A stretch of DNA of 64,000 nucleotides from Methylobacterium sp. J-090 (GTDB taxonomy: Bacteria; Pseudomonadota; Alphaproteobacteria; Rhizobiales; Beijerinckiaceae). The DNA lies in assembly GCF_022829345.1 (NCBI RefSeq), contig NZ_JAKSXV010000075.1, positions 1 through 64,000 on the forward strand. Reading direction: 5' to 3'. A model generated the notes under the pieces. It searched no databases, was not told the origin of the DNA, and saw only the letters and a program-made list of their open reading frames with translations. The position numbers and the translations under genes were made by a program. Positions 27,036 through 37,922 of the stretch are shown in pieces (the first letter of the stretch is position 1; every line of letters starts with the position of its first letter).

Positions 27036-27944
27036 TCAGCCGCCGTCGGCAGCCACCGGCGGCAGGGCGGCGACGAGCTGCCGGAGGAAGGCCTGCACTG
27101 CGTGCGGGAGCTTGCGCTCCTGCATCACTTGAACCTGGATGCCCCGCATCAGGCTCATCCGCGACTGCACGGGGATGCTCACAAGCTCACCGAGCCGGAT
27201 CGGCGTCTGGACCGAGAGCGCCGACATCAGTGCGAGGCCCTTCGTCCGGCGCACGAATGGGAGAAGCGCGGAGAGGATGTTGGCCGTCAGTGTTGGCTCG
27301 ATGACGATCCCCTCGGCGAGGCAGGCCGCGTCGAAAACCTGACGGGCGGTCGTGTCCAGGGTCGGCACGGCGATGGGATAGGTCCGCAGATCGGCGATCT
27401 GGATCGCGGCGCGCCCCGCCAGGGGATGATCCGGGACGCAGAGCGCGATCATCGCGACGACGTTGTCGTAGACCACGCGGACGAGGGAGGTCGGCGACAA
27501 GCAGAAGGTGATGCCGATATCGGCGTCGCCTGCCGCTACGGCCTGGGTGACCTGGGCCGGCGGCAGCATCTGCAACTCGAATCGGATGCCGGGATAGAGC
27601 GCATGGAACTCTGCGATGGCGTTGGGCAGCAGATCGAGGGCGAAGCCTTCCGAGGTCGCCACGCGGATGAAGCCGCGCGCGAGCCCCTGCAGCTCCTGGA
27701 TCTCGGCCGCCACCTGCTCGGCGCGCAAGAGGGTCTGCCGGGCATGCTCGGCCAGCAGCTCCCCGGCGGGACTCGGGACCATGCCGCGCGGGCGCCGTTC
27801 GAACAGCACGCATCCGAGTTCGGCCTCGAGGTTGGCGATCTGTCGACTGATCGCGGACGCGGCGACGTTCAGCCGGTTCGAGGCGGCCGCAATTGATCCG
27901 GCATGGGCGACGGCCAGGAAATAACGCAGGCCAACCATCTGCAT
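27036..27944 (-). CDS. LysR-type transcriptional regulator
   Basis: The 302-residue product has an N-terminal helix-turn-helix (F-L-A-V-A-H-A-G-S-I-A-A-A-S-N-R-L-N-V-A, about 8-65) and a periplasmic-binding-like effector domain. GGGAGG seven bases upstream supports the ATG at 27944; the frame can be read 11 codons further upstream but without a ribosome site. It diverges from the peptide ABC operon at 28101, with a candidate dyad between them, so it probably controls that operon. Its stop nearly meets the acdS stop, convergent by two bases. Confidence 0.88.
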   Translation of the reverse strand: MQMVGLRYFLAVAHAGSIAAASNRLNVAASAISRQIANLEAELGCVLFERRPRGMVPSPAGELLAEHARQTLLRAEQVAAEIQELQGLARGFIRVATSEGFALDLLPNAIAEFHALYPGIRFELQMLPPAQVTQAVAAGDADIGITFCLSPTSLVRVVYDNVVAMIALCVPDHPLAGRAAIQIADLRTYPIAVPTLDTTARQVFDAACLAEGIVIEPTLTANILSALLPFVRRTKGLALMSALSVQTPIRLGELVSIPVQSRMSLMRGIQVQVMQERKLPHAVQAFLRQLVAALPPVAADGG

Positions 27945-27994
27945 CCCACGACCTCCCTTGCCGAAACGGCACGGCATCCATCGCTAAATTCTAC

Positions 27995-28019
27995 TTGTTG
28001 CGATGCAAAATGCACAACA
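27995..28019. promoter_or_regulatory. Candidate LysR operator
   Basis: TGTTG (27996-28000) and CAACA (28015-28019) form an inverted repeat around an AT-rich centre, with inner TGC/GCA bases extending the symmetry. Position between the divergent LysR and transporter genes fits the T-N11-A style sites of this family. Confidence 0.45.
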
Positions 28020-28100
28020 TCATGACACGACGAAAAAAGCGGCACCGCGGGACTTGATTCGGTGAAGCGATGCGCCGCGCAGCGTAAAGGACATCGGGAT

Positions 28101-29627
28101 ATGGCGAGACACACCTGTGCGGTGGGCGCGGCCCTCGCTCTCCTGCTCGGCGCGACGGTCCTTCCGGCGCTCGCCGGCAAGGCCACGGACACCCTGGTCT
28201 ATGCGTCGGACACGGAGCCGGAAAACGTCAGCCCGTATCACAACAGTGCCCGCGAGGGCGTCATCCTGGCCCGCAACGTCTGGGACACCCTGATCTACCG
28301 CGACCCGAAGACGGGTGCGTACCAGCCAATGCTCGCCACCGCCTGGAAATGGGTCGACCCGACCACCCTCGAACTGACCCTGCGCGAGGGCGTGACCTTC
28401 CACAACGGCGACGCGTTCACTGCCGAGGACGTAGCCTTCACGTTCAACTACGTGCTGACGCCCGAAGCCCGCACGGTGACGAAGCAGAACGTCGACTGGA
28501 TGAAGTCGACGGAGGTGGTGGACGCCCGGACCGTCCGCATCCACCTGAAGTCGGCCTTCCCGGCGGCACTCGAATACCTCGCCGGCCCGACGCCGATCTT
28601 CCCCGGCGCCTACTTCAGGAAGGTGGGCCTCGACGGTTTCGCCAAGGCCCCCGTCGGTACCGGTCCCTATCGCATCACCGCCGTCGAGAACGGCCGCGGC
28701 GTGAAAATGGAGCGATTCGCCAAGTACTGGCCCGGCAGCCCCATCGGAATGCCGAAGATCGGCAAGCTCGAATTCCGCGTCATTCCCGATGCCGACAGCC
28801 GCATGGCCGAGCTCGTCACCGGCGGCATCGACTGGATCTGGCGCGTGCCGAGCGACCAGGCCGATCAGCTGAAGGGCGCCCCCAACGTCTCGGTCCTCAG
28901 CGCCGAGACCATGCGGGTCGGCTTCCTGCAGTTCGACACCCTCGGCCGGGCCAAGGAAAACTCGCCTCTGAAGGACCCCCGCGTCCGCCAAGCGATCTCC
29001 TACGCCATCGATCGCAAGGCGATGGTCGACAACCTCGTGCGCGGCGGAAGCCGGGTGATGAACGCGGCCTGCTTCATCGACCAGTTCGGCTGCACCGACG
29101 AGGGCGTGACGCGCTATGCTTACGATCCGGCGAAAGCCAAGGCGCTCCTCAAGGAGGCCGGCTATCCCAACGGTTTCGAGATCGATCTCGGCGCCTATCG
29201 CGAGCGGGACTACGCGGAGGCCGTGATCGGCTACCTGCGCGCGGTCGGCATCACCGCCCGCCTCAACTACCTGCGCTACGCCGCGTTGCGCGATCTCATC
29301 CGGGGCGGCAAGGTCTCCATCGCCTTCCAGACCTGGGGCTCGTTCTCGGTCCTCGACGTCTCCGCCTTCACCGGCGTCTACCTCAAGGGCGGCGACGAGG
29401 ACCTGACCAAGGACCCCGAGACCATCGCGGCCCTTCAGGCCGGCGACGGCGCCGTCGATCCGGCCGTGCGCAAGGCGAAGTACGCCGAGGCGCTCAAGCG
29501 CATCGCGGCCCAGGCCTACATCCTGCCGATGTTCTCGTACTCCACGAATTACGCCTTCACCCAGGACCTCGCCTTTACGGCGCAGCCCGACGAGCTGCCG
29601 CGCTTCTACGCCGCCAGCTGGAAGTAG
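28101..29627 (+). CDS. Peptide/dipeptide-type ABC substrate-binding protein
   Basis: The 508-residue protein of the SBP_bac_5 (DppA/OppA) family. Signal peptide MARHTCAVGAALALLLGATV... ends at PALA-GK. The family landmarks are D-T-L-V-Y-A-S-D-T-E-P-E near the mature start, then FHNGDAFTAEDV and a late V-R-Q-A-I-S-Y-A-I-D-R. The ATG at 28101 was chosen because it begins the signal peptide; a GTG at 28062 is the alternative. It heads an operon with two permeases, an M20 peptidase and a fused ATPase, so the ligand is likely a small peptide or N-acylated amino acid. Confidence 0.87.
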   Translation: MARHTCAVGAALALLLGATVLPALAGKATDTLVYASDTEPENVSPYHNSAREGVILARNVWDTLIYRDPKTGAYQPMLATAWKWVDPTTLELTLREGVTFHNGDAFTAEDVAFTFNYVLTPEARTVTKQNVDWMKSTEVVDARTVRIHLKSAFPAALEYLAGPTPIFPGAYFRKVGLDGFAKAPVGTGPYRITAVENGRGVKMERFAKYWPGSPIGMPKIGKLEFRVIPDADSRMAELVTGGIDWIWRVPSDQADQLKGAPNVSVLSAETMRVGFLQFDTLGRAKENSPLKDPRVRQAISYAIDRKAMVDNLVRGGSRVMNAACFIDQFGCTDEGVTRYAYDPAKAKALLKEAGYPNGFEIDLGAYRERDYAEAVIGYLRAVGITARLNYLRYAALRDLIRGGKVSIAFQTWGSFSVLDVSAFTGVYLKGGDEDLTKDPETIAALQAGDGAVDPAVRKAKYAEALKRIAAQAYILPMFSYSTNYAFTQDLAFTAQPDELPRFYAASWK

Positions 29628-29707
29628 CTTCCGCGCTCCCATGGCGGCGGCGCGCCGCCGTGGGACGGGGAAGCGCAACCGCGTTCACTGACCGGAGGAG
29701 CCGGCCC

Positions 29708-30622
29708 ATGCTCAGGTTCATGCTGCAACGGGTGATCGTCGCCATCGCGGTGGCCATCACCGTCTCGGTGGCGAGCTTCCTGCTGCTCCACCTTTCCGGC
29801 GACCTCGCCGCCGCCATCGCCGGCCCCGAGGCCACCGCCGCGCAGGTGGAGGCGATCCGGGTTCAGCACGGGCTGAACCAGCCGATCCTGGCGCAGTTCG
29901 TCGCCTGGGCGGCCCGCGCGATCCGCCTCGACTTCGGCAATTCCTTCTACTTCCGGGAGAGCGTGGTCGAGTTGCTCGCCTCCCGCATGCCGATCACCCT
30001 TCTGCTCGGTGTCGTGGCGCTGGCCGTCGCCCTGTTCGTGGCGATCCCGCTGGGCGTCCTGGCGGCGGTCAAGCGCGGCACCTGGATCGACCGGGCCGCC
30101 CTGTCGGTCTCGGTGCTGGGGCAGGCGATGCCGAGTTTCTGGTTCGGCCTGACCCTGATCATGATCTTTTCGGTGAACCTGCGCTGGCTGCCCGTCTCGG
30201 GCAACACGACGTGGAAGCACTTCGTCCTGCCGGCGGTGGCGCTCGGCTACTACGCCATGCCCGCCGTCATGCGGCTGACCCGCAACGGCATGCTGGAGGT
30301 GCTGGCCTCCGACTACGTCCGCACGGCCCGGGCCAAGGGCTTGGCACCGCGAAAGATCCTGATCCGCCACGCCCTGCGCAACGCCGTGATCCCGGTCATC
30401 GCGCTGGCCGCCGTCCAGTTCGGCTTCATGCTTGGCGGCTCCATCGTCATCGAGGCGGTGTTCTCCCTCCAGGGGCTCGGACAGCTCGCCTGGGAATCCA
30501 TCGCCCGCAACGACTTCCCCGTCGTCCAGGCGATCGTGCTGGTCCTGGCCATGATCTACATCGCCCTGACCCTGGCCGCCGATCTCCTCAACGCCTTCCT
30601 CGACCCCCGGCTGCGCCAATGA
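29708..30622 (+). CDS. Peptide-type ABC permease (DppB-like)
   Basis: The 304-residue inner-membrane protein matches the DppB/GsiC group: first membrane helix at about 10-28, then a periplasmic loop with G-L-N-Q-P-I, and the cytoplasmic coupling loop D-Y-V-R-T-A-R-A-K-G-L near residues 199-209. About six membrane helices are visible. The ATG at 29708 follows GGAGGAGCCGGCCC. The next permease overlaps its stop by four bases. It is the second gene of the peptide import operon. Confidence 0.9.
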   Translation: MLRFMLQRVIVAIAVAITVSVASFLLLHLSGDLAAAIAGPEATAAQVEAIRVQHGLNQPILAQFVAWAARAIRLDFGNSFYFRESVVELLASRMPITLLLGVVALAVALFVAIPLGVLAAVKRGTWIDRAALSVSVLGQAMPSFWFGLTLIMIFSVNLRWLPVSGNTTWKHFVLPAVALGYYAMPAVMRLTRNGMLEVLASDYVRTARAKGLAPRKILIRHALRNAVIPVIALAAVQFGFMLGGSIVIEAVFSLQGLGQLAWESIARNDFPVVQAIVLVLAMIYIALTLAADLLNAFLDPRLRQ

Positions 30623-31656
30623 CCCGCCAGCCCGCCGCCGCTCCCTCCCATCCCGGCAGACAGGGGACGCCCGTGTCCGATGCGCTGATGTCCACGCCGT
30701 CGATCGCCACGCCCGAGTTCGTGGCCCCGCCGATCCTGGCTCGGCAGGGGCCCTCCTCGTCCCCGGCCGAGCCCTTGTCCGGACCCTTGCCCGCCGCGCG
30801 CTCGCCCACGGCCCTGGCGCTCCGGCGCGGCCTCGGCCATGGCGGGTTCCTCATCGGCGCGGGCATCCTTGGCGTCATTGTCCTGGCGGCGCTGGCCGCC
30901 CCACTCATCGCGCCGCACGATCCCTACGCGCAGGACGTCTCGCGCCGGCTGATCCCGCCGATCTGGAACGCGAAGGGGACGTGGGACCACGTGCTCGGCA
31001 CCGACAAGCTCGGGCGCGACTATCTCAGCCGCCTGATCTACGGCAGCCAGATCTCGCTCCTGATCGGTCTGGCCTCGGCGGTCATCTCAGGGATCATCGG
31101 CACGATGCTCGGGGTCTGCGCCGGATATTTCGGGGGCCGGGTCGATGCGGTGGTGAGCTACGTCGTCACCACGCGACTCGCCATGCCGGTGGTCCTCGTG
31201 GCGCTCGCCATGGCCTCCCTGGTGGGCGGCTCCCTGAAGGTGGTCGTGCTCGTCCTCGGCTTCCTCCTGTGGGACCGCTTCGCCGTGGTCACCCGCGCGG
31301 CGACCCGCCAGATCCGGGATCAGGACTTCATCGCGGCAGCCCGCGCCACCGGCTTCTCGAATACCCGCATCCTGGTCCAGGAGGTGCTGCCCAACATCCT
31401 CAACGCCCTCATCGTGGTGGCGACCCTGGAGATGGCCCACGCGATCCTGCTGGAGGCCGCCCTGTCGTTCCTCGGCCTCGGCGTCCAGCCGCCCTTGCCC
31501 TCCTGGGGCCTGATGATCGCGGAGGGCAAGCCGTACATGTTCTTCCAGCCCTGGGTCATCACCATCCCGGGCGTCGCTCTGCTGGTTCTCGTGCTCGGCA
31601 TCAACCTGCTCGGCGACGGCGTGCGCGACATCACCGCGCCCGAGGGCCGGCGCTGA
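30619..31656 (+). CDS. Peptide-type ABC permease (DppC-like)
   Basis: The 345-residue partner permease has a long Pro/Ala/Ser-rich cytoplasmic N terminus (about 75 residues) before the first membrane helix; other DppC proteins are shorter here. Family marks follow: HVLGTDKLGRDYLSR and the coupling loop Q-D-F-I-A-A-A-R-A-T-G-F. The ATGA overlap with the upstream permease supports the start at 30619, though internal GTG/ATG codons near 30673-30688 could give a shorter protein. It works with the DppB-like permease and the double ATPase at 33122. Confidence 0.88.
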   Translation: MTRQPAAAPSHPGRQGTPVSDALMSTPSIATPEFVAPPILARQGPSSSPAEPLSGPLPAARSPTALALRRGLGHGGFLIGAGILGVIVLAALAAPLIAPHDPYAQDVSRRLIPPIWNAKGTWDHVLGTDKLGRDYLSRLIYGSQISLLIGLASAVISGIIGTMLGVCAGYFGGRVDAVVSYVVTTRLAMPVVLVALAMASLVGGSLKVVVLVLGFLLWDRFAVVTRAATRQIRDQDFIAAARATGFSNTRILVQEVLPNILNALIVVATLEMAHAILLEAALSFLGLGVQPPLPSWGLMIAEGKPYMFFQPWVITIPGVALLVLVLGINLLGDGVRDITAPEGRR

Positions 31657-31697
31657 GCCTTTCGACACCCCTCCAGGCTACCGGAACCCGAGGATCC

Positions 31698-33119
31698 ATG
31701 TCCCGACACGATGCCATCGCGCGCGCGACGCGCCACTACGACGAGGGTGGCTTCCTCGCCGCCCTGCAGGACGCCGTCGCCCGGCCCACCGAGAGCCAGA
31801 CCACTGGCCAAGTGCCGGCGCTCCACGCCTACCTCACCGACTGGCTCGTCCCGGCGATCGCGCCCCTCGGCTTCACCGGCCGCGTCTACGACAATCCGGA
31901 CGGCGTCCACGGCCCGTTCCTTATCGCCACCCGGCACGAGGGCGACGACCTGCCGACCGTGCTGATCTACGGGCACGGCGACACCGTGCGCGGCTACCCC
32001 GAGCAGTGGCGCGCGGGCCTCGATCCCTGGCGGATCGTCATCGAGGGGGACCGCTGGTACGGCCGCGGCACCGCCGACAACAAGGGCCAGCACATCCTCA
32101 ACCTTGGGGCCCTGGGGGCCGTGATCGCGGCGCGCGACGGGCGCCTCGGCTTCAACACCACACTCCTCATCGAGATGGGCGAGGAAGCCGGCTCGCCGGG
32201 CCTGCGCGAGCTCTGCCGGGCCGAGGCCACGGCGCTCCGCGCCGACGTGCTCATCGCCTCCGACGGGCCGCGGGTGAGCGCCGAGCGCCCGACCGTATTC
32301 CTCGGCTCGCGCGGCGGCTTCACCTTCGAGCTCGACCTCGACCTGCGCGAGGGCAGCCACCATTCCGGCAACTGGGGCGGCCTGCTGCGCAATCCCGGGA
32401 CGGTGCTGGCCAACGCCATCGCCACCCTGGTCGACGGGCGGGGCACCATCCTCCTCGATGCCTTGCGCCCGCCGCCGATCCCCGAGGGCGTACGCGCGGC
32501 ACTCGCCGACATCACCGTCGGCAGCGACCCGACGGCCCCGGAGATCGACGCGGATTGGGGCGAGCCCGGCCTGTCGCCCGCCGAGCGCGTCTTCGGCTGG
32601 AACACCCTCGAAGTGCTCGCCTTCAAGACCGGCGATCCCGACGGCCCCCTCAACGCCGTGCCGTCCAAGGCCAAGGCGACGCTACAACTGCGCTTCGTCG
32701 TCGGCACCGATTGGGAAAGCATCCTGCCGGCGGTCCGCGCCCACCTCGACGCCCACGGCTTTCCCATGGTCGCGGTGAGGGCCGCCCGCACGGAGGTGTT
32801 TCGCGCGACCCGGCTTCCCGTCGACGACCCCTGGGTCGGCTGGGCCCTCGCTTCCATTGCCGAGAGCACGGGCAAGCGCCCGGCGCTGCTGCCCAATCTC
32901 GGCGGGTCGCTCCCCAACGACGCCTTCTCGGAGATCCTCGGCCTGCCGACCCTCTGGGTGCCCCATTCCTACCCGGCCTGCCTCCAGCACGGGCCCGACG
33001 AGCACCTCCTTGGCTCGACCTCCCGCGAGGCCCTCGGCCTGATGGCCGGGCTGTTCTGGGACCTCGGCGAGACCGGATCGGCCATCCTGGCGACACGCAA
33101 GGCCCGGCGGGAGACCTGA
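31698..33119 (+). CDS. M20-family metallopeptidase
   Basis: The 473-residue product is a zinc exopeptidase/deacylase of family M20. Metal and catalytic residues are in place: H93 and D95 in YGHGDT, bridging D127 in GRGTADNKG, and E162-E163 in EMGEEAG. Members cut dipeptides or remove acyl groups from amino acids. Lying inside the peptide importer operon, between permease and ATPase genes, it most likely hydrolyses what the importer brings in. There is no signal peptide, so it acts in the cytoplasm. The ATPase gene follows after two bases. Confidence 0.88.
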   Translation: MSRHDAIARATRHYDEGGFLAALQDAVARPTESQTTGQVPALHAYLTDWLVPAIAPLGFTGRVYDNPDGVHGPFLIATRHEGDDLPTVLIYGHGDTVRGYPEQWRAGLDPWRIVIEGDRWYGRGTADNKGQHILNLGALGAVIAARDGRLGFNTTLLIEMGEEAGSPGLRELCRAEATALRADVLIASDGPRVSAERPTVFLGSRGGFTFELDLDLREGSHHSGNWGGLLRNPGTVLANAIATLVDGRGTILLDALRPPPIPEGVRAALADITVGSDPTAPEIDADWGEPGLSPAERVFGWNTLEVLAFKTGDPDGPLNAVPSKAKATLQLRFVVGTDWESILPAVRAHLDAHGFPMVAVRAARTEVFRATRLPVDDPWVGWALASIAESTGKRPALLPNLGGSLPNDAFSEILGLPTLWVPHSYPACLQHGPDEHLLGSTSREALGLMAGLFWDLGETGSAILATRKARRET

Positions 33120-33121
33120 CC

Positions 33122-34732
<1,611 letters not shown>

Positions 34733-34862
34733 CCGCGCGTCGGCCCGCCCTCGCGCGTGGATGGGCGTGGGCAGCGCCCCGTGGTCCCATCTCCGCCTCG
34801 CGCACATCCGTCCTTCGGGGTATGGGCCGCCGTGTCCCACGGCATGAAGATCGGGCGGGCCG

Positions 34863-35912
34863 ATGATCGACTTGTTCAGCGATACACAGACGCGGCCGAC
34901 GGCGGGCATGCGCGCGGCCATGGCGGCGGCGGAGGTGGGGGACGAGCAGTCCGATTCGGACCCGTCGACGCTCGCCCTGTGCGCGCGCGTGGCGGCGTTG
35001 CTGGGCTGCGAGGCGGGTGTCCTCATGCCGTCCGGCACGATGTGCAACCTCGTGTCGATCTTGGTCCACACGCGGCCCGGGGACGAGATCGTCGTCGACG
35101 ATCAGTCCCACATCTACAACACGGAGGCCGCGGGCTCGGCGGCCATCGCGGGCGTGTCCGTGGCGCCCCTGAGGACTACGGCGGGGGTCTACACGCCCGA
35201 AGCGTTCGAGGCCGCCATCCGTCCCCCGGCCCGAACGGCGCCGCGCTCGGCCCTGGTCTCCATCGAACAGACCACGAGCTTCTCCGGCGGCTCGGTGTGG
35301 CCCCTGGCGGATATGCGGCGCATCCGGGACATCGCCCATCGGCACGGACTGAAGGCGCATATCGACGGGGCCCGGCTCCTGAACGCGGTGGCCGCCACGG
35401 GCATCCCGGCCAGGGAGTACGCGGACGGGTTCGACAGTGCCTGGATAGACCTGAGCAAGGGTCTCGGCTGCCCGGTCGGCGCCGTGCTGTGCGGGGACCG
35501 GGATTTCATCGCCGAGGCCTGGCGCTGGAAGTACCGGCTCGGTGGCGCCATGCGCCAATCGGGCATCCTGGCGGCGGCCGGCCTCTACGCCCTCGATCAT
35601 CATCTCGACCAGCTCGCCGCCGACAATGCCCATGCGCGACGCCTGCGCGACCTGATCGCGGACGCACCCGGTCTCGCCATCGGCGCGGGAGCGGCCCAGT
35701 CCAATATCCTGTGCTTCTCGGTGGAGCCCCTCGGGGTGACGGCTTCGGATTTCGCGGATTCCTGCCTGCTGCAGCAGGTCAGGGTGCGGGCGATCGGCAC
35801 GTATGGGATACGTGCGACGACCCATCTTGATATCGATGAGGCCGGCATCGTCCGCGCGGCCGCGGTGATCCGCGCCGAAGCCCAGCGCCTTTTGCGGTGT
35901 ATCGGTCGGTGA
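34863..35912 (+). CDS. Threonine-aldolase-family PLP enzyme
   Basis: The 349-residue fold-type I PLP protein of the beta-eliminating lyase/threonine aldolase family has aspartate D168 in HIDGAR and PLP lysine K199 in DLSKGLGCPVG. Low-specificity L-threonine aldolases usually have E-N-T-H-N before the Gly pair; here it reads I-E-Q-T-T-S-F-S-G-G, so the stacking His is replaced and the substrate may differ (threonine, allo-threonine, phenylserine or another beta-hydroxy amino acid). It starts 130 bases after the peptide operon, and the MFS gene overlaps its end. The ATG at 34863 follows a GGGCGGGCC-rich stretch. Confidence 0.82.
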   Translation: MIDLFSDTQTRPTAGMRAAMAAAEVGDEQSDSDPSTLALCARVAALLGCEAGVLMPSGTMCNLVSILVHTRPGDEIVVDDQSHIYNTEAAGSAAIAGVSVAPLRTTAGVYTPEAFEAAIRPPARTAPRSALVSIEQTTSFSGGSVWPLADMRRIRDIAHRHGLKAHIDGARLLNAVAATGIPAREYADGFDSAWIDLSKGLGCPVGAVLCGDRDFIAEAWRWKYRLGGAMRQSGILAAAGLYALDHHLDQLAADNAHARRLRDLIADAPGLAIGAGAAQSNILCFSVEPLGVTASDFADSCLLQQVRVRAIGTYGIRATTHLDIDEAGIVRAAAVIRAEAQRLLRCIGR

Positions 35913-37135
35913 ATCCCCGGCGCGCCGCAACAAGGATTACCAAGCTGTTGGCCGAGTCCTCGATCACCCGTCTCATTCTGATCCTGGCGGGAGCGGGTTT
36001 CGCCAGCACCTTCGCCGGCCGCTCCATCGAGCCGCTCGTGGGCGTGCTGGCCCGCGACCTGCGCGGCGATCCGCATACGGTCGCCCTGCTGTCCACCGCC
36101 TTCGCGCTGCCCTACGCACTCATCCAGCCGGTCCTCGGCCCGGTCGGCGATGCCCTGGGCAAGGAGCGCATCATCGCAATCTGCCTCGGGATCCTCGCGC
36201 TGGCCTTGGCCGGCTGCGCCGTCACGACGGAGATCACGACCCTGTTCGGGTTGCGCATCCTCGCAGGCGCCAGTGCCGGCGGCGTCGTCCCCCTGGCCCT
36301 GGCGCTCATGGGCGACCGAATTCCCCTCGAACGGCGCCAGGTCGCCATCGGCCGATTTCTCGTGGCGGTGATCCTCGGCCAGCTCTCCGGCTCGACCTTT
36401 GCGGGCCTGATCGAGGGGCGGATCGGCTGGCAGGGCGTCTTCGCGATCACCGCGATCGTGGCCGCTCTGGGCTGCGGTGCCGCCGTCCTCGGCTTCGAGC
36501 GCGGAGTCGGCCCGGTGCCGCACCGGCCGGAATTCCGAGCGGCCATCGCCCGCTACCGAACGATCCTGGCCAATCCCCGGGCCCGCGTGCTCTTCGGAGC
36601 GGTCTTCGTCGAGGCGATCGCGGTCTTCGGAATCTTCCCGCACCTCGCACCATTGATCGAGGCCCGCGGCGAGGGCGGGCCCCGCGAAGCCGGTCTCGCC
36701 CTGGCCGGCTTCGCGGCAGGCGGCCTGCTCTACGCGGTCTCCGTCGGTCTGCTGCTGCGCTTTCTCGGACTCTCCCGGATGCTGATCGCGGGTGGGGCTA
36801 TCTGCGCCGGGGCACTCCTCGCCATCGGCGTCGCCGGCCGCTGGCAGCTCGACTGCGCCGCCCTCGTCGGCCTCGGCCTCGGCTTCTACATGCTGCACAA
36901 CACCTTCCAGGTGCAGGTGACCGAGGTCGCGCCGACGGCGCGGGCCTCGGCGGTGGCGCTCCACGCCTTCTCGTTCTTCTGCGGTCAGGCTCTCGGCGTC
37001 GCGATCCTCGGCGGCGCGCTTCAGACCCTCGGGCAGTTCGGTTCGCTCGCCCTCTGCGCGGCGACCATCGCCGTCCTCGGTCTCGTCACGGCGCGACTCC
37101 TGATGAGGCCGCCCGGATCGACGACGTCTGGCTGA
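35909..37135 (+). CDS. MFS transporter
   Basis: About 408 residues with twelve predicted membrane segments and a long central basic loop. The loop after segment 2 reads GPVGDALGKERII, the usual major facilitator signature region. The GTG at 35909 overlaps the aldolase stop as GTGA; an upstream GTG at 35897 would add four residues. Translational coupling suggests export or import of a compound linked to the aldolase-family enzyme, such as an amino acid. No closer family can be named. Confidence 0.78.
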   Translation: MNPRRAATRITKLLAESSITRLILILAGAGFASTFAGRSIEPLVGVLARDLRGDPHTVALLSTAFALPYALIQPVLGPVGDALGKERIIAICLGILALALAGCAVTTEITTLFGLRILAGASAGGVVPLALALMGDRIPLERRQVAIGRFLVAVILGQLSGSTFAGLIEGRIGWQGVFAITAIVAALGCGAAVLGFERGVGPVPHRPEFRAAIARYRTILANPRARVLFGAVFVEAIAVFGIFPHLAPLIEARGEGGPREAGLALAGFAAGGLLYAVSVGLLLRFLGLSRMLIAGGAICAGALLAIGVAGRWQLDCAALVGLGLGFYMLHNTFQVQVTEVAPTARASAVALHAFSFFCGQALGVAILGGALQTLGQFGSLALCAATIAVLGLVTARLLMRPPGSTTSG

Positions 37136-37178
37136 GCCTCTGTTATCTGGCGTGTCCCGATAGACCAAGCACGGCATA

Positions 37179-37203
37179 ACACCGGCGCTCGTTTGCCGGT
37201 GTT
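37179..37203 (+). terminator. Hairpin after the MFS gene, possible terminator
   Basis: AACACCGGC (37179-37187) pairs perfectly with GCCGGTGTT (37195-37203) over a 7-nt loop, 44 bases after the stop. No T-run follows, so termination is uncertain. The next 430 bases to the tRNA hold a G-run at 37454-37462 and no supported gene. Confidence 0.45.
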
Positions 37204-37634
37204 GAAGGCGTGGCACTCCCTCGGCGCAGATTATGCGTTCGATCGCGGGTAGGGAGCGTTCTGTCAGTTCGCCAGCGGCTCACAGCGCCGGGTCTTCACC
37301 TGTCAGAATGATGCGGTCCGTCCCGTCGACGATGTTGAACGATCACTCGTTTCCCATCACCTCGCCGAGTCGCACTGGCGCAAGGTTTTCGATCGATCGA
37401 AAATTTGTCCGAGCAGCTCCCGGTCCTGGACAAGGATCGCCGGGGTGACCCCCGGGGGGGGGCCCGCCCCTAGGGCTAGGCCACGGTGCAGAGCCGACCT
37501 AATGCGCGATACGATTCGACCGGAAAAGGCATCGCCCCGGCGCACGCGTGCTACCCCGATGTTACCCAAGAGGTCACAGACCTCGCGAGGTCGAACCCTA
37601 AGGCCGCTAGGTCATTGTGATTAAGGGAGATTTT
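37204..37634. other. Intergenic region without a supported gene
   Basis: Between the hairpin and the tRNA 3' end. Open frames are short and unlike coding sequence. GGGGTGACCCCCGGGGGGG near 37444-37462 is GC-palindromic and may form strong secondary structure. No integrase or tRNA-end duplication was found. Confidence 0.4.
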
Positions 37635-37711
37635 TGGCGCACCCGACACGATTCGAACGTGTGACCTTTGCCTTCGGAGGGCAACGCTCTATCCAGCTGA
37701 GCTACGGGTGC
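37635..37711 (-). tRNA. tRNA-Arg (anticodon CCG)
   Basis: Read on the minus strand, GCACCCG (37711-37705) and CGGGTGC form the acceptor stem, with discriminator G and an encoded CCA end. The D-arm AGCTCAGCTGGATAGAGC, the anticodon loop C-T-CCG-A-A closed by TTGCC/GGCAA, and the T-loop TTCGAAT are all present. CCG reads the arginine codon CGG. Length is 77 bases. Confidence 0.96.
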
Positions 37712-37922
37712 TGACCGCGACGGTTTCCTAGCTCATGCCGCGCCTGGGCGCAACGGGGATGCGCGCGCATCCTGCGGAGGAGGAAGCGTCAGAAAGCCCT
37801 CGCCACCGGCCCGGCCCTTCGGCGACGGGGGAGGTCGAGGGCACCCGTCGCCGGAAGGACCAAAAGGATATCAGAACGATCGAGGGCGATTGGCCGATGG
37901 CCTCGTCGTAGATGGCCCCAAC

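Noticed and set aside
37204..37711. Genomic island inserted at tRNA-Arg
   Set aside because: No integrase, no repeat of the tRNA 3' end and no mobility gene seen on either side.
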